Shown here piece after piece: positions 45,083 to 54,158 of a stretch of 64,000 nucleotides of DNA. The translations under genes and the position numbers were made by a program. Each line of letters opens with the position of its first letter. Positions within the stretch are counted from its first letter, which is position 1. Below the pieces are notes generated by a model that saw only the letters and a program-made list of their open reading frames with translations, did not search any database and was not told the origin of the DNA. Origin of the DNA: Atopobium sp. oral taxon 199 str. F0494 (lineage in GTDB: Bacteria > Actinomycetota > Coriobacteriia > Coriobacteriales > Atopobiaceae); contig NZ_KE150487.1 in the NCBI RefSeq assembly GCF_000411555.1, forward strand, positions 287,768-351,767. Direction: 5' to 3'.

Positions 45083-45877
45083 TCAGTCGGCTGAAGAAGA
45101 GCTTCCTAGCTGAGAGGTTCTTCTCGCCCGCTCATGCGCTCGGCCTGCCGCGAAACCTTTGGCATACTCTGACCTGCGGCGATCCTTTGCCTCGCGAATC
45201 TCCTCATCATGCAGCAGCTGCCGCTCCCGATCGATGAACATAACCGCAATCACAGCGAGAAGAAACACGGGGCTTGCAAGAATCATGTAATTCCCCATCA
45301 CGGGAATCAACCGACTCCCGATAACGGCTCCCGCGACAAAGCAGAAAATGGTTCCGAAATAGAGCAGGGAAGACTCCGCGTGCTCCTTGTTGTGCGTGTG
45401 GATATATGCGGCGACTTCCTGCGTGCCGCTTCGAAGGTTCCCTATGCACATGGTCGTCGCGAACGCGTGTCCGTGCAGCTTTCTGAACGCCTGCACCTGG
45501 ATGCCGCACGCCAGCGACGTAAGGCTGTTTGCCAGCAGGTTCATATCCTGCGGTATAAACGCAACGCAGGTCAAGAGAAAGATTTCGACAAAAACGGCAA
45601 GCTGTCTCCAGTGAAGATGACGTTCGCGAGCCACTATGCGAATGACATACGCCACCGCGATGCCGATGGCAAACGCCAGCACCGGCATTCCATACTTAGC
45701 ACACTTTTCAAACGAGCCGCTGGTTACATGAATGCCCAACAACAACAAATTGCCCGTTTGCGCATTGGCGAAGACGTGATCGCGCACAAGATAGGAGTAG
45801 GCGTCCATCACGCCTCCCGACAGCGCCAAAAGCGCCGCTACCTCAACGGAATCCGACATTTGCAGCGCGTGTTTCAA
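45083..45877 (-). CDS. DUF1275 (YoaK-like) membrane protein
   Basis: 264 residues with about six hydrophobic segments. The N-terminal LALSGGVMDAYSYL and FANAQTGNLLLLGI, and FATTMCIGNLRSGTQ, are the DUF1275 hallmarks. The function of this family is unknown. A TTG start at 45877 follows GGGAGATT. A charged tail rich in Arg ends at SSSSAD. It is the only gene between ssrA and the rubredoxin gene. Confidence 0.88.
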   Translation of the reverse strand: MKHALQMSDSVEVAALLALSGGVMDAYSYLVRDHVFANAQTGNLLLLGIHVTSGSFEKCAKYGMPVLAFAIGIAVAYVIRIVARERHLHWRQLAVFVEIFLLTCVAFIPQDMNLLANSLTSLACGIQVQAFRKLHGHAFATTMCIGNLRSGTQEVAAYIHTHNKEHAESSLLYFGTIFCFVAGAVIGSRLIPVMGNYMILASPVFLLAVIAVMFIDRERQLLHDEEIREAKDRRRSEYAKGFAAGRAHERARRTSQLGSSSSAD

Positions 45878-46023
45878 GGCAATCTCCCTGCTGATTGGTC
45901 ACCATAAGTCGTGCAACTCGCACGAAAAAAGCGGCGCAAGCGAAAAGCTTACACCGCTAACTTAGCACTACTCGACAAAAATGTTGTGGCTCAATTGCCA
46001 AGCTTCATTCGCATCAGTCAGAG

Positions 46024-46161
46024 TTAGTCCTCGACAAGCTCAAACTGATCGGGGCCAACGCCGCACACGGGGCACGTGTAGTCCTCGGGAAGCTCGGGAG
46101 TATCCACCTCAACCTCATAGCCGCAAACGGTGCATACGAACTTGTATGTCTTTTCTGCCAT
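46024..46161 (-). CDS. rub: Rubredoxin
   Basis: 45 residues, a little shorter than usual (50-55). Two iron-binding Cys pairs are present: VCTVCGY and [12 protein letters not shown]. The usual rubredoxin fold [18 protein letters not shown] is clear. It is a one-electron carrier, often used by anaerobes against oxygen stress. ATG 46161 has AGAGGAAA upstream. No partner oxidoreductase is adjacent. Confidence 0.93.
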   Translation of the reverse strand: MAEKTYKFVCTVCGYEVEVDTPELPEDYTCPVCGVGPDQFELVED

Positions 46162-46340
46162 CTTGTTTCCTCTCTCCACGACCGGCTCCATACCGGTCTT
46201 TTACGTACTTCTGGTCCTGCAAACACGCGATCGCACTGGGTAAATTACGACCGCGTTTGAAGCATTTTATCAATACCTGACTTTTTTACAAGCCCGAGAG
46301 CTCCTTATCGGCACGTAACGTCACCGGCCTCTAAGCTGCC

Positions 46341-46368
46341 GGCGCCCAAAATCTGGCGCCCAAAATCT
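46341..46368. repeat. Two tandem 14-bp repeats
   Basis: GGCGCCCAAAATCT occurs twice directly, followed by GGCGCTC. It is in the gap between smpB and the rubredoxin gene. Probably slippage; no function seen. Confidence 0.7.
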
Positions 46369-46417
46369 GGCGCTCACAGCCTGACGCATCAACACCGGAG
46401 CATCAAAACCAGCACCG

Positions 46418-46888
46418 CTAAAAGCGACTCCGCTCCTTGAGCGCGCGCTGAATCTCCCTATCGGAATCACGACGAGCGGCGTCGGCCCGCTTGTCATATA
46501 GTTTCTTGCCGCGCGCGAGTCCAATAACCAGCTTCACACGATTATGCGTGTCAAACAGCAGGTCAAGCGGTATGAGCGCAAGCCCCTTTTGGCGCAGCTT
46601 ACCGTCAAGATAGGTAATCTGGCTCCTGTGCAGCAACAGCTTGCGCTTGCGGTCCGGGTCTACATTCCACACACCGCCATTTGAGTACGGATGGATATGC
46701 ACCCCGTGAAGCCACACTTCACGACCACGAACCAGGCAGAACGCGTCCGTAATCTGCGCTCCACGGTCACGAAGGCTTTTGACCTCCGTGCCCGTCAGCA
46801 CCACACCGCATTCAAACGTCTCCAGTATTTCGTATTCATGGCGAGCAGAACGATTGCGCGCAATACTCTTACGCTCACGCTTTTCCAT
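46418..46888 (-). CDS. smpB: tmRNA-binding protein SmpB
   Basis: 156 residues. The OB-fold core is present: ARHEYEILETFECGVVLTGTE, VWLHGVHIHPYSNG and GLALIPLDLLF; the basic C-terminal tail DKRADAARRDSDREI reaches the decoding site. SmpB carries alanyl-tmRNA to stalled ribosomes. It starts 14 bases inside the preceding TPR gene. ssrA and rnr are close by, so the quality-control genes cluster. Confidence 0.97.
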   Translation of the reverse strand: MEKRERKSIARNRSARHEYEILETFECGVVLTGTEVKSLRDRGAQITDAFCLVRGREVWLHGVHIHPYSNGGVWNVDPDRKRKLLLHRSQITYLDGKLRQKGLALIPLDLLFDTHNRVKLVIGLARGKKLYDKRADAARRDSDREIQRALKERSRF

Positions 46889-47837
46889 CGTCCGCCTCCT
46901 TTTGTGTCTTGGACCCGGGCTCCTTGCCGGCCGACATCTCAGACCCGGGCTTCTTGCCGGCCGACGTCTCAGGCTCGGACTCCGTGCCGTTGTCTGACGT
47001 CTCGGAGTTCAGCGCCGCGTCGCGCACGAGCTCTAAAAGAGCGAGGGCAGCGGGCTCGCCCACAAGGTCGCGGGCGCGAATGGTCAACTGCGTTGCCTCG
47101 CCGCGATTGCCCATTGCAGCCTCATCTTGAGCGCACATCAAAAGGCAGACCGCGATTTCCGCGTTGGCTCCATCAGGCAAGCCTTCCGCCGCGAGAAGAT
47201 CCTCCGCTTCAGAGTCGGACACGCCATCCGGGTCGGTTTCGGTACCCGCGGCCTGACTCAAAGCGGCGTCAAGCGCCCCGTCACGCGCGTCAAGACGGCG
47301 AGCTGCACGCAGCGCCGCTGCCGCCTGCTGCGGACGACCTGTCTGCTCAAACCATGCGGCGAAATTCAAAAAGGCGCGCGCAAGATGCCTTACCTCGCTT
47401 GCTCGCTCAAAGACGCTGAAGGTAAGCGCCAGATACTGCTGGACATCGCCGGCAATCTTATACAAATCAGCCAAATCAAGACGGGCGGCGCAGTTCATGG
47501 GGTTCCAGCGGATAGCCTGCTTGAGGGCGTCTGCCGCCTCTTCGTATTTGCCCGTCCGCACGCAGGAAAGCGCAAAGTCGGCATACAGACGCTCAAACGG
47601 CTCTCCAACGTCACGCAACTCTCGGGGGTCCTTCTCTACACGCCTATAGGCAAGACGGTCAAAGAGCGTGGGAAACGCGAACCATTGAACCTCGTTGGTT
47701 GTCTGATAATTGCGGTCAACGTACTCTTCCGCGTCCTCCGCGAGACGAGCCAGCAGCCCATACGCCTGTTCATCTTCATTTTGCAGCAACAAGCCCTCGG
47801 TATCGATGAGCTCATCGGAAAGTTCTGTCTGTGCCAT
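46875..47837 (-). CDS. TPR-repeat protein
   Basis: About 320 residues, no signal peptide. Tetratricopeptide-like helices are seen between about 95 and 250: GKYEEAADALKQAIRWNPMN, CAARLDLADLYKIAGDVQQY and TGRPQQAAAALRAARRLDAR. The C-terminus is low-complexity (SAGKKPGSEM and SAGKEPGSK form a short repeat). ATG 47837 follows AAGGAG; the frame upstream is a non-coding repeat. Unknown function, possibly a scaffold. It lies between rnr and smpB and overlaps smpB by 14 bases. Confidence 0.8.
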   Translation of the reverse strand: MAQTELSDELIDTEGLLLQNEDEQAYGLLARLAEDAEEYVDRNYQTTNEVQWFAFPTLFDRLAYRRVEKDPRELRDVGEPFERLYADFALSCVRTGKYEEAADALKQAIRWNPMNCAARLDLADLYKIAGDVQQYLALTFSVFERASEVRHLARAFLNFAAWFEQTGRPQQAAAALRAARRLDARDGALDAALSQAAGTETDPDGVSDSEAEDLLAAEGLPDGANAEIAVCLLMCAQDEAAMGNRGEATQLTIRARDLVGEPAALALLELVRDAALNSETSDNGTESEPETSAGKKPGSEMSAGKEPGSKTQKEADDGKA

Positions 47838-47875
47838 GTCTCTCCTTCGGAGGCAATGCTTTATCCTTTTCGGCC

Positions 47876-47937
47876 GGCCACGTTGCGCATCGGCTACACT
47901 ACACCCCCGGCCACGTTGCGCATCGGCCACGTTGCGC
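47876..47937. repeat. Direct repeats between rnr and the TPR gene
   Basis: GGCCACGTTGCGCATCGGC occurs at 47876-47894 and 47909-47927, with a third partial copy GGCCACGTTGCGC at 47925-47937. The repeats lie in the gap before the TPR start. Possible regulatory site or slippage product. Confidence 0.75.
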
Positions 47938-48007
47938 GGAACCGCGTTGTGCGCCAGTAGCTCTTGCACGGCGGCTTTTTGCGCAGCTACTCTATACCCG
48001 CCTTGGC

Positions 48008-50107
48008 TCACCTTTTAACAGACGGTCGCTTAACAGGCGACCGTTTGCCATGCAGCATATTCACCGGCAAAAAATCAATCTGCCCGCGTTCTATTGTAAC
48101 CGCAGAAACCTTGACCTTAATGCGATCTCCGATGCGCCACCTTTTGCCGGTAGCCTCTTCGGTAAGCATGAACTGCTCCTCGTCGTAGCGAATCCACTCC
48201 TGCCCGAGATCTCTGACATGCAGCAGCCCTTCAGCATACGTCGTATCCAGCGTAATAAAGAGGCCAAAGCGCTCTACGCTCTCAATGGTTCCCCATGCCT
48301 CCTCGCCGATTCGGCTCTGATAGAACTCGGCCATTTTTATTTTCTGCGAAGCGCTGGCGGCGCTGTCGGCTACACGTTCGCGCTCGGAGCACGTCGCGCA
48401 CAGCTGCGGAAGCGCTTTTATCTGCTCAAGCCGACCTTTTCCGAGGTTCTTCTCGCCGGCGAGAAGAGCTTTAAGCGCGCGATGCACCAGTATGTCCGGA
48501 TAGCGCCGAATGGGCGAGGTGAAATGGCAGTACGCAGTGGCTCCAAGCGCGTAGTGGCCTTGATTGACGGGTAGATAAATCGCACGCTTTTGCGCTCTGA
48601 GCAGCACGGCATTAACCACACGGGCATAGGCGGTACCGCGCGATTTCTCAATCGCCTCGCGAATGGCACGGGGGTCTCCATTCGCTATGCGCGCGGCTTC
48701 TGCAGCCTCCAGGGCTCCGATGGCGATAAGCGCCGACAAACCGGTACGCAGTGCCTCGGGAGAAGGCTGCTCATGTACACGATAGGCTGTCTTACTGTCC
48801 GCGTCGGCGAGCATCTTGGCCACTGATTCGTTTGCCAGCAGCATCGCCTCTTCTATCAAACCTGTGGCGCGCGTTCTCCTGCGAACAGAGACACCAGTCG
48901 GATGCCCGTTTGTATCCAGCAGCATGCGCGTCTCAACGGTCTCAAAATCAATGGCTCCCCGCTCGCGACGAATCTTCTGGCGCTTCGCTCTGATTTCATC
49001 GAGAACTTCAAGCATTTCGACTAGAGCTGACTGCTGAGCCTCACCGTCCGCAGCACCGTCTGCAGCACCGTCCGATACAACGACATCTTGAGCTTGCTTT
49101 CCTTCAAGCAAATCATCTGCCTGCTCATACGATAAGCGGGCTGCAGAACGAATCATAGCGTTCATCGCTTGAGCAGAACAGACGGCGCCCTTCTCGTCAA
49201 GTCTCATGCGAACGCTTACGGTCAGGCGATCTTCATGAGGGCGCAGCGAGCACAAATTATTGCAAAGCTGCTCAGGCAACATGGGGATAACACGATCCAC
49301 AAGATACACCGAACAGGTCCGCACCTGCGCTTCAAGATCAATCGGCGAGCCCCAAGATACATATCGAGAAACGTCCGCGATATGAACGTCGAGTTCATAT
49401 CCGCCATCGGGCAGCCGACGGGCGCCCACAGCGTCATCAAAGTCCTTCGCGTCCGAAGGGTCTATCGTGATGCAGAGCGCTTCTCGCAAATCAACACGAC
49501 TCGCGTCGTCCGCCAGCTCTGTATTGCTATCGAGTGACAGGCGTGACGCCTCTGCCAGAGCGCTTTGGGGAAACTCCGTAGCAAGTCCGAATGAGGCAAT
49601 TACAGCCTCAATATTCATATCCAACTCATCGGACGAGCCGACACGCCGGTCAAGGGTAACCACTGCGGCGCTCATGCGCGTGGGATACTCCACAATACGA
49701 GCGACTACAATGTCGCCGTGAGAGACACCGCAGCGCTTCGGCGAAGAGTCTTCCGGCAACACAAAGAAATCTCTTTGGATGCGGGCGTCCAGCGGTATAA
49801 CAGCACCGAGAGGACCGGCGGTTTCATAGCGTCCTAAAAAAGTTGAGGTAGCACGTGTCAGCACAGAACGAACGATTGCCTGTGGCTCTCTGCCCCTTGC
49901 CGTTGCAAGAGACACCTGCACTTCATCGCCATCCATGCCCTCATGCAGACCATGGCGCGCAAGCGCAAAGGTGCCTTCAGGCGTAGTCACCGTCCCTGTT
50001 CCTGGCCGCATTACGCGCAGGATTCCCGTTAGAAGCTTCGGCGATTTTCTCGCTCTTTTAACCCTACCCTGCTTGCGGTTGCCGTTATGTACCTTTTTGC
50101 GCGCCAC
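48008..50107 (-). CDS. rnr: Ribonuclease R
   Basis: 699 residues. An N-terminal cold-shock-like region is followed by the RNB catalytic domain, with the metal-binding ITIDPSDAKDFDDAV and the LPEQLCNNLCSLRPHEDRL segment, then ALGATAYCHFTSPIRRYPDILVHR and a C-terminal S1 domain (EEAWGTIESVERFGLFITLD). The very basic N-terminus (RKKVHNGNRKQGRVKRARK) is a common feature. It degrades structured RNA 3'-5' and works with tmRNA-SmpB on defective mRNAs. First gene of the rnr-TPR-smpB group. Confidence 0.97.
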   Translation of the reverse strand: MARKKVHNGNRKQGRVKRARKSPKLLTGILRVMRPGTGTVTTPEGTFALARHGLHEGMDGDEVQVSLATARGREPQAIVRSVLTRATSTFLGRYETAGPLGAVIPLDARIQRDFFVLPEDSSPKRCGVSHGDIVVARIVEYPTRMSAAVVTLDRRVGSSDELDMNIEAVIASFGLATEFPQSALAEASRLSLDSNTELADDASRVDLREALCITIDPSDAKDFDDAVGARRLPDGGYELDVHIADVSRYVSWGSPIDLEAQVRTCSVYLVDRVIPMLPEQLCNNLCSLRPHEDRLTVSVRMRLDEKGAVCSAQAMNAMIRSAARLSYEQADDLLEGKQAQDVVVSDGAADGAADGEAQQSALVEMLEVLDEIRAKRQKIRRERGAIDFETVETRMLLDTNGHPTGVSVRRRTRATGLIEEAMLLANESVAKMLADADSKTAYRVHEQPSPEALRTGLSALIAIGALEAAEAARIANGDPRAIREAIEKSRGTAYARVVNAVLLRAQKRAIYLPVNQGHYALGATAYCHFTSPIRRYPDILVHRALKALLAGEKNLGKGRLEQIKALPQLCATCSERERVADSAASASQKIKMAEFYQSRIGEEAWGTIESVERFGLFITLDTTYAEGLLHVRDLGQEWIRYDEEQFMLTEEATGKRWRIGDRIKVKVSAVTIERGQIDFLPVNMLHGKRSPVKRPSVKR

Positions 50108-50186
50108 TATCCCTCTCTCGCACTTTTTCTGTATCTTCGATGTACTAATCGTTTCATTCTGATTTGACTAAGATATTACGATACGC

Positions 50187-50214
50187 AAAAGGGGTCGTCT
50201 CGCGAGCGACCCCT
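50187..50214 (-). terminator. Terminator after the amidohydrolase gene
   Basis: GGGGTCG/CGACCCC stem with a T run on the minus strand, about 50 bases after the amidohydrolase stop. Confidence 0.8.
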
Positions 50215-50262
50215 TCCTCCTTAATCGATTAAAATCCTATCCGTTCAGGACTGGCTTATACC

Positions 50263-51510
50263 CTACAACGCGCCCCTAATGACAATATCGCCTTCCTTCA
50301 TGATAACTTCCATATTGTCAGGTGTCAGATCATGGATGTTGGAGGCAACGTCGCCCTTAACCACGAGAAGATCAGCAAGTTTACCCTTTTCAAGTGAGCC
50401 AAACTCATCCTCATGATGAACCATCTTTGCACCGTTCAGGGTACCGGCTTTGATGGTATCAAGAATGGAGATGCCTGCCTTATCAACAAAGTCATACATC
50501 TCATCAATGGTGACATAGCCGTATGGAGTTACAAAGCTGAAGGAGTCAGAGCCAATAGTCAGGGTCACGCCACGCTCATATGCGCGACGAAGATTGGCAT
50601 AGGTGCGCTCCAAGCCCTTCTCGATAACACCGTTGCCTGGGAATTTGTCCAGCTCCGGCGTCCACTCGGGCGGGTATGTCGCATACCAGGTTGGCAAAAA
50701 GCCGATGGTGGGAGTAAAGAACGTTCCCTGTTCAACCATCAGATCCATGGTCTTATCGTCAAGCTCAAAACCGTGAATGAGCTGCTCGCAGCCACAGCGA
50801 ACTGAATCATACGCGGCAGAAACGCTGTTGTACGAATGCGACCATACGGGAATGCCGACCATTGCGGCTTCATCGCAGACCGCCTTAATCTCCTCGTAGC
50901 AGTAGTGCTGATCCCTGCCGGAGTCCCAATGCCAGATACCGCCACCGGTTGCCCAAATCTTAATGGCGTCAGGGTTCTCGCGAAGACGACGGCGTACCGC
51001 CTTGCGCAAATCCCACGGACCGTCTACCTGGTCTCCCCATGGGTGGCTGTCTTTTGAAATCTGCAGTGGGAGATGGTGCGAATCGCCATGTCCGGCAACG
51101 CGGCAAAAACCAAGCCCGGTCGCGTAAATGCGCGGACCCTTCATAATGCCCATATTCACCAAATCGCGAATAGCAATACCGTTGCGGCCAATCTCACACA
51201 CGGTGGTAAGGCCGTGCGTCAGAGCATCGTAGGACTGCTTGACCGCGCAAGCCTGTTTCTGGGCAACGGATTCAATAACCCAATCGTTGTCATCATCTGT
51301 CAGATTTCCGGAAAAGTGCAGGTGAGAATCGATAAGACCGGGCATAATGGTACGGCCCTGAATGTCACGAACCTCATAACCCTCGGGGATCTCAGTCCGA
51401 GGTCCTGCATAGGTGATCTTTGTATCGTCGACAAGGACCAAGGAGTCCTCAACCGGAGCTGAACCGGTACCGTCAACGAGTTTACCGCCTACAAAAGCAT
51501 ACCTTCCCAT
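50263..51510 (-). CDS. Metal-dependent amidohydrolase
   Basis: About 415 residues. The HxH metal motif is DSHLHFSG; KIWATGGGIWHWDSG, PVWSHSYNS, LIHGFELDD and LTIGSDSFSF supply the other usual amidohydrolase positions. It resembles prolidase/imidazolonepropionase-like members, so the substrate is a small peptide or cyclic amide, not known. ATG 51510 follows GGAGAGG. It is co-transcribed with the permease gene 53 bases upstream, so they probably handle one imported substrate. Confidence 0.85.
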   Translation of the reverse strand: MGRYAFVGGKLVDGTGSAPVEDSLVLVDDTKITYAGPRTEIPEGYEVRDIQGRTIMPGLIDSHLHFSGNLTDDDNDWVIESVAQKQACAVKQSYDALTHGLTTVCEIGRNGIAIRDLVNMGIMKGPRIYATGLGFCRVAGHGDSHHLPLQISKDSHPWGDQVDGPWDLRKAVRRRLRENPDAIKIWATGGGIWHWDSGRDQHYCYEEIKAVCDEAAMVGIPVWSHSYNSVSAAYDSVRCGCEQLIHGFELDDKTMDLMVEQGTFFTPTIGFLPTWYATYPPEWTPELDKFPGNGVIEKGLERTYANLRRAYERGVTLTIGSDSFSFVTPYGYVTIDEMYDFVDKAGISILDTIKAGTLNGAKMVHHEDEFGSLEKGKLADLLVVKGDVASNIHDLTPDNMEVIMKEGDIVIRGAL

Positions 51511-51563
51511 AATCCTCTCCAATTCTTTGTCGTTATCCGACACAGTGCCGCGTATTTTTCGCG

Positions 51564-52994
51564 CTATCCGCGCTTGTTAAACGCCAGAAGAATTACAAGG
51601 CCTATAAGAATCCACGCGCCGGTAATCATCCATTCAACAGGCTTCATTGCGGCTGGGCTGAAGGGAACGACCATAAGGGCGATGATAATCGCTCCAGCAA
51701 GAATGGCGCATATGATTCCGAATATGCCACCATTGACCTTGTAAGGCCGCGGAAGATCAGGTTCCGTCCGACGCAGGCGCAGGCAGGCCAAACCGGCCAT
51801 CGTGCAGGCAAAAATAAAGCCGAGCGACGCAACGTTTGTCAAAGGAACGAGCATATTGCGGCCCAAGAACGGCCCCACAAGGGTGAGACAGGCCATGAAG
51901 ATATTGGCCGTTTTCGGCGCGCCCGACTTTGGGTCAAGACGAGCAAAGCTTTCAGGCAGCATCTTCTTGCGACCCAGAGCCAGCAGAAGGCGAGTTGAAG
52001 CGCCGAAGAACGAATTCATGGGACCAAGGGGTCCAAGTGTCGCGATAATGAGCATCGCGATATAGAAGAAGATGTTAATGCGCTGAAGCACTGCAAGCGC
52101 AGGCACAGAACTCTTCACAAATTCATGCCAGTCAATCATGGTGCCGAAGGCGTAAATGCAGATGAGATAGAAAATACCAGAAGCTATGAGCGCGAGCGCC
52201 GGAATGATACCAAATTTCTTCCAATCCAAACCCTCAGAAGCTTCTTCAGCCTGCTGAGGAATAGTATCGAATCCGGCATAGAAGAAGGGTGTCATGACGA
52301 GAACGGCAATGACTCCGCCCAAAAATGAAGTCGCTTTTGTTGGATCTCCGCTTGCAACCTCAGTAGCCTGTGAGAAAAGAGGCATACCATTTTGCGGTGA
52401 GCCCACAAAAAATGAGATCACCATTGCAAGAACCATGCCAGCAAGCAGAGCCTTAGCAAGGAAGCTGGACAGTTTTGCCGCCGCTCCCGCACCCCTAAAG
52501 TTAAGGAAGATAACGAGAACCGCAAAACCTAAAGCAATAATCGTCGGCCATAGATACACGTCCGCACCAAGAATGGTATAGAGCTTGACGGATCTCAACC
52601 ATGAAAGCGCAGGGAAGGCACCAAAACGATCCGTCAAAAGCGTTGAGATCGCAATAGCTTCCCACGGACACAGAGGCGCGTTACCCAAAAGCAGCATCCA
52701 GCCGGTAAAGAAGCCAACCGGGCGGCCAAAAGTTCTGTCCGTGTATTCAATGATGCCGCCTGAAATGGGAATTGCGGCGGTCAGTTCGCCAAAGACCATG
52801 CCAATCGGAACCAAAAACAGCGCGCCGATTGCAAATGCGATCATTGCCGGATACGGGCCGCCGCCAAGAATCATCCAGTCGCCGACCAAAAGCACCCATC
52901 CGGTGCCGATAATCGCGCCAAATCCAATGGTAAAGAAGTTAAAAAGCGAGAGCGACTTCTTCATTTGCGGTGCGGAAACATCTGTACTTGCCAT
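51564..52994 (-). CDS. APC-family amino acid permease
   Basis: 476 residues with about 12 hydrophobic segments. NFFTIGFGAIIGTGWVLL in helix 1 and MVFGELTAAIPISGGIIEY are APC signatures. It imports amino acids or a related solute. Pairing with the amidohydrolase suggests the substrate is an amide or peptide. Substrate cannot be read from the sequence. Confidence 0.9.
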   Translation of the reverse strand: MASTDVSAPQMKKSLSLFNFFTIGFGAIIGTGWVLLVGDWMILGGGPYPAMIAFAIGALFLVPIGMVFGELTAAIPISGGIIEYTDRTFGRPVGFFTGWMLLLGNAPLCPWEAIAISTLLTDRFGAFPALSWLRSVKLYTILGADVYLWPTIIALGFAVLVIFLNFRGAGAAAKLSSFLAKALLAGMVLAMVISFFVGSPQNGMPLFSQATEVASGDPTKATSFLGGVIAVLVMTPFFYAGFDTIPQQAEEASEGLDWKKFGIIPALALIASGIFYLICIYAFGTMIDWHEFVKSSVPALAVLQRINIFFYIAMLIIATLGPLGPMNSFFGASTRLLLALGRKKMLPESFARLDPKSGAPKTANIFMACLTLVGPFLGRNMLVPLTNVASLGFIFACTMAGLACLRLRRTEPDLPRPYKVNGGIFGIICAILAGAIIIALMVVPFSPAAMKPVEWMITGAWILIGLVILLAFNKRG

Positions 52995-53155
52995 GCCAAA
53001 TCTCCCCTACAACTCAAAACGTATGAAGTTCTCTAGCCGTATCCTCACACGAAAATGATAAAAACGATTACATCATTTTGCGAACGGTCGTATAAATCAT
53101 GTAGACGGATTACAGCGTTTCGCTTCTCCGACTGACGCGATAGCATACCGCTGAA

Positions 53156-53187
53156 AAAATGGCGAGAAGACCAATCTTCTCGCCATT
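53156..53187 (-). terminator. Terminator after ftsX
   Basis: A 13-bp stem AATGGCGAGAAGA/TCTTCTCGCCATT with loop CCAA, followed by TTTTTT on the minus strand, 35 bases after ftsX. Confidence 0.9.
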
Positions 53188-53222
53188 ACATGCTTCAGTA
53201 CCGTACTATGTGCGTTTACAAT

Positions 53223-54158
53223 CTACACTTTCAGATAGCGCCCCATGGCAATCGCAGAACCAAAAAGGCCCAGCAACAATCCGAGCAGCAAAAGCAGGCC
53301 GCTCATGCCCCACACCACATAGGTCGGAATGGCAAAGGTCAAAAATGACATGCTCTCCGTCAGACGCGGAAGCACAAAGTGCATACCGATAACGAGCGTT
53401 ACCACGGCGAGAATCGCGCCAATCAGGGCCTCAAGCGCGCCTTCCATCAAAAATGGCCCGCGGATAAAGCTGTTAGAGGCTCCTACCAGGCGCATGATAG
53501 CAATCTCACGGCGACGCGCGTTGATTGCCAGACGAATGGTGTTGTTGATGAAGACGAACGCCACAAAAATAAGGAGCGCTACCAGCACGATGGCGCCGAT
53601 ACGGATGTACGAGGTAACGCTGAAAAGCCTCTCGACAGTTTCGCGGCCGTACTGGACGTCACCTGAAGGATTGTCCTTGTTGTCCGCGATGGCCTTAAAA
53701 TCACTTGACGAGGAAATCTTCTGGGCTGTTGACTCTACCTGCTTGGGATCCTTCATCTTGATAACAAGTGAGGCCGGAATGGGGTTCTGACCGTCAAGCG
53801 CGCTGACCGCGTCAGCGGCATTGCGGTAGGACATAGTATTCCTGTATTCCTCGAGAGCCTCGTCCTTGCTCTTGTACGTCACAGATTCAACGTTGTCCCA
53901 ACCCTGCACCTGCTTGGTAAAGGCGTCAACGGCGGTCTTATCGGCATCGTCTGAGAGGAACGCCTGGATGGTAACGCGATTCTCAACGTTGCCGACCATG
54001 TTTTCAATCAGAGCTGAGCCAAGCACAAACAAGCCGATGATAAAAAGCGACAGGAAGATAGTAACAACAGCGCCAAAAGCCGTTGACCAGTTCCTCCTAA
54101 AGTGATGACCCGCCTCACGCAGGGAATAGCCAAAATTAGAGAGCACCATAATAGCCAT
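53223..54158 (-). CDS. ftsX: Cell-division ABC permease FtsX
   Basis: About 311 residues: one N-terminal membrane helix, an extracellular domain (about 60-170) and three C-terminal helices. NARRREIAIMRLVGASNSFI is the FtsX coupling segment. FtsEX controls peptidoglycan hydrolases at the septum. ATG 54158 was chosen with AAAGG upstream; a second ATG at 54149 would start [11 protein letters not shown] and is equally possible. It overlaps the ftsE stop. Confidence 0.92.
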   Translation of the reverse strand: MAIMVLSNFGYSLREAGHHFRRNWSTAFGAVVTIFLSLFIIGLFVLGSALIENMVGNVENRVTIQAFLSDDADKTAVDAFTKQVQGWDNVESVTYKSKDEALEEYRNTMSYRNAADAVSALDGQNPIPASLVIKMKDPKQVESTAQKISSSSDFKAIADNKDNPSGDVQYGRETVERLFSVTSYIRIGAIVLVALLIFVAFVFINNTIRLAINARRREIAIMRLVGASNSFIRGPFLMEGALEALIGAILAVVTLVIGMHFVLPRLTESMSFLTFAIPTYVVWGMSGLLLLLGLLLGLFGSAIAMGRYLKV

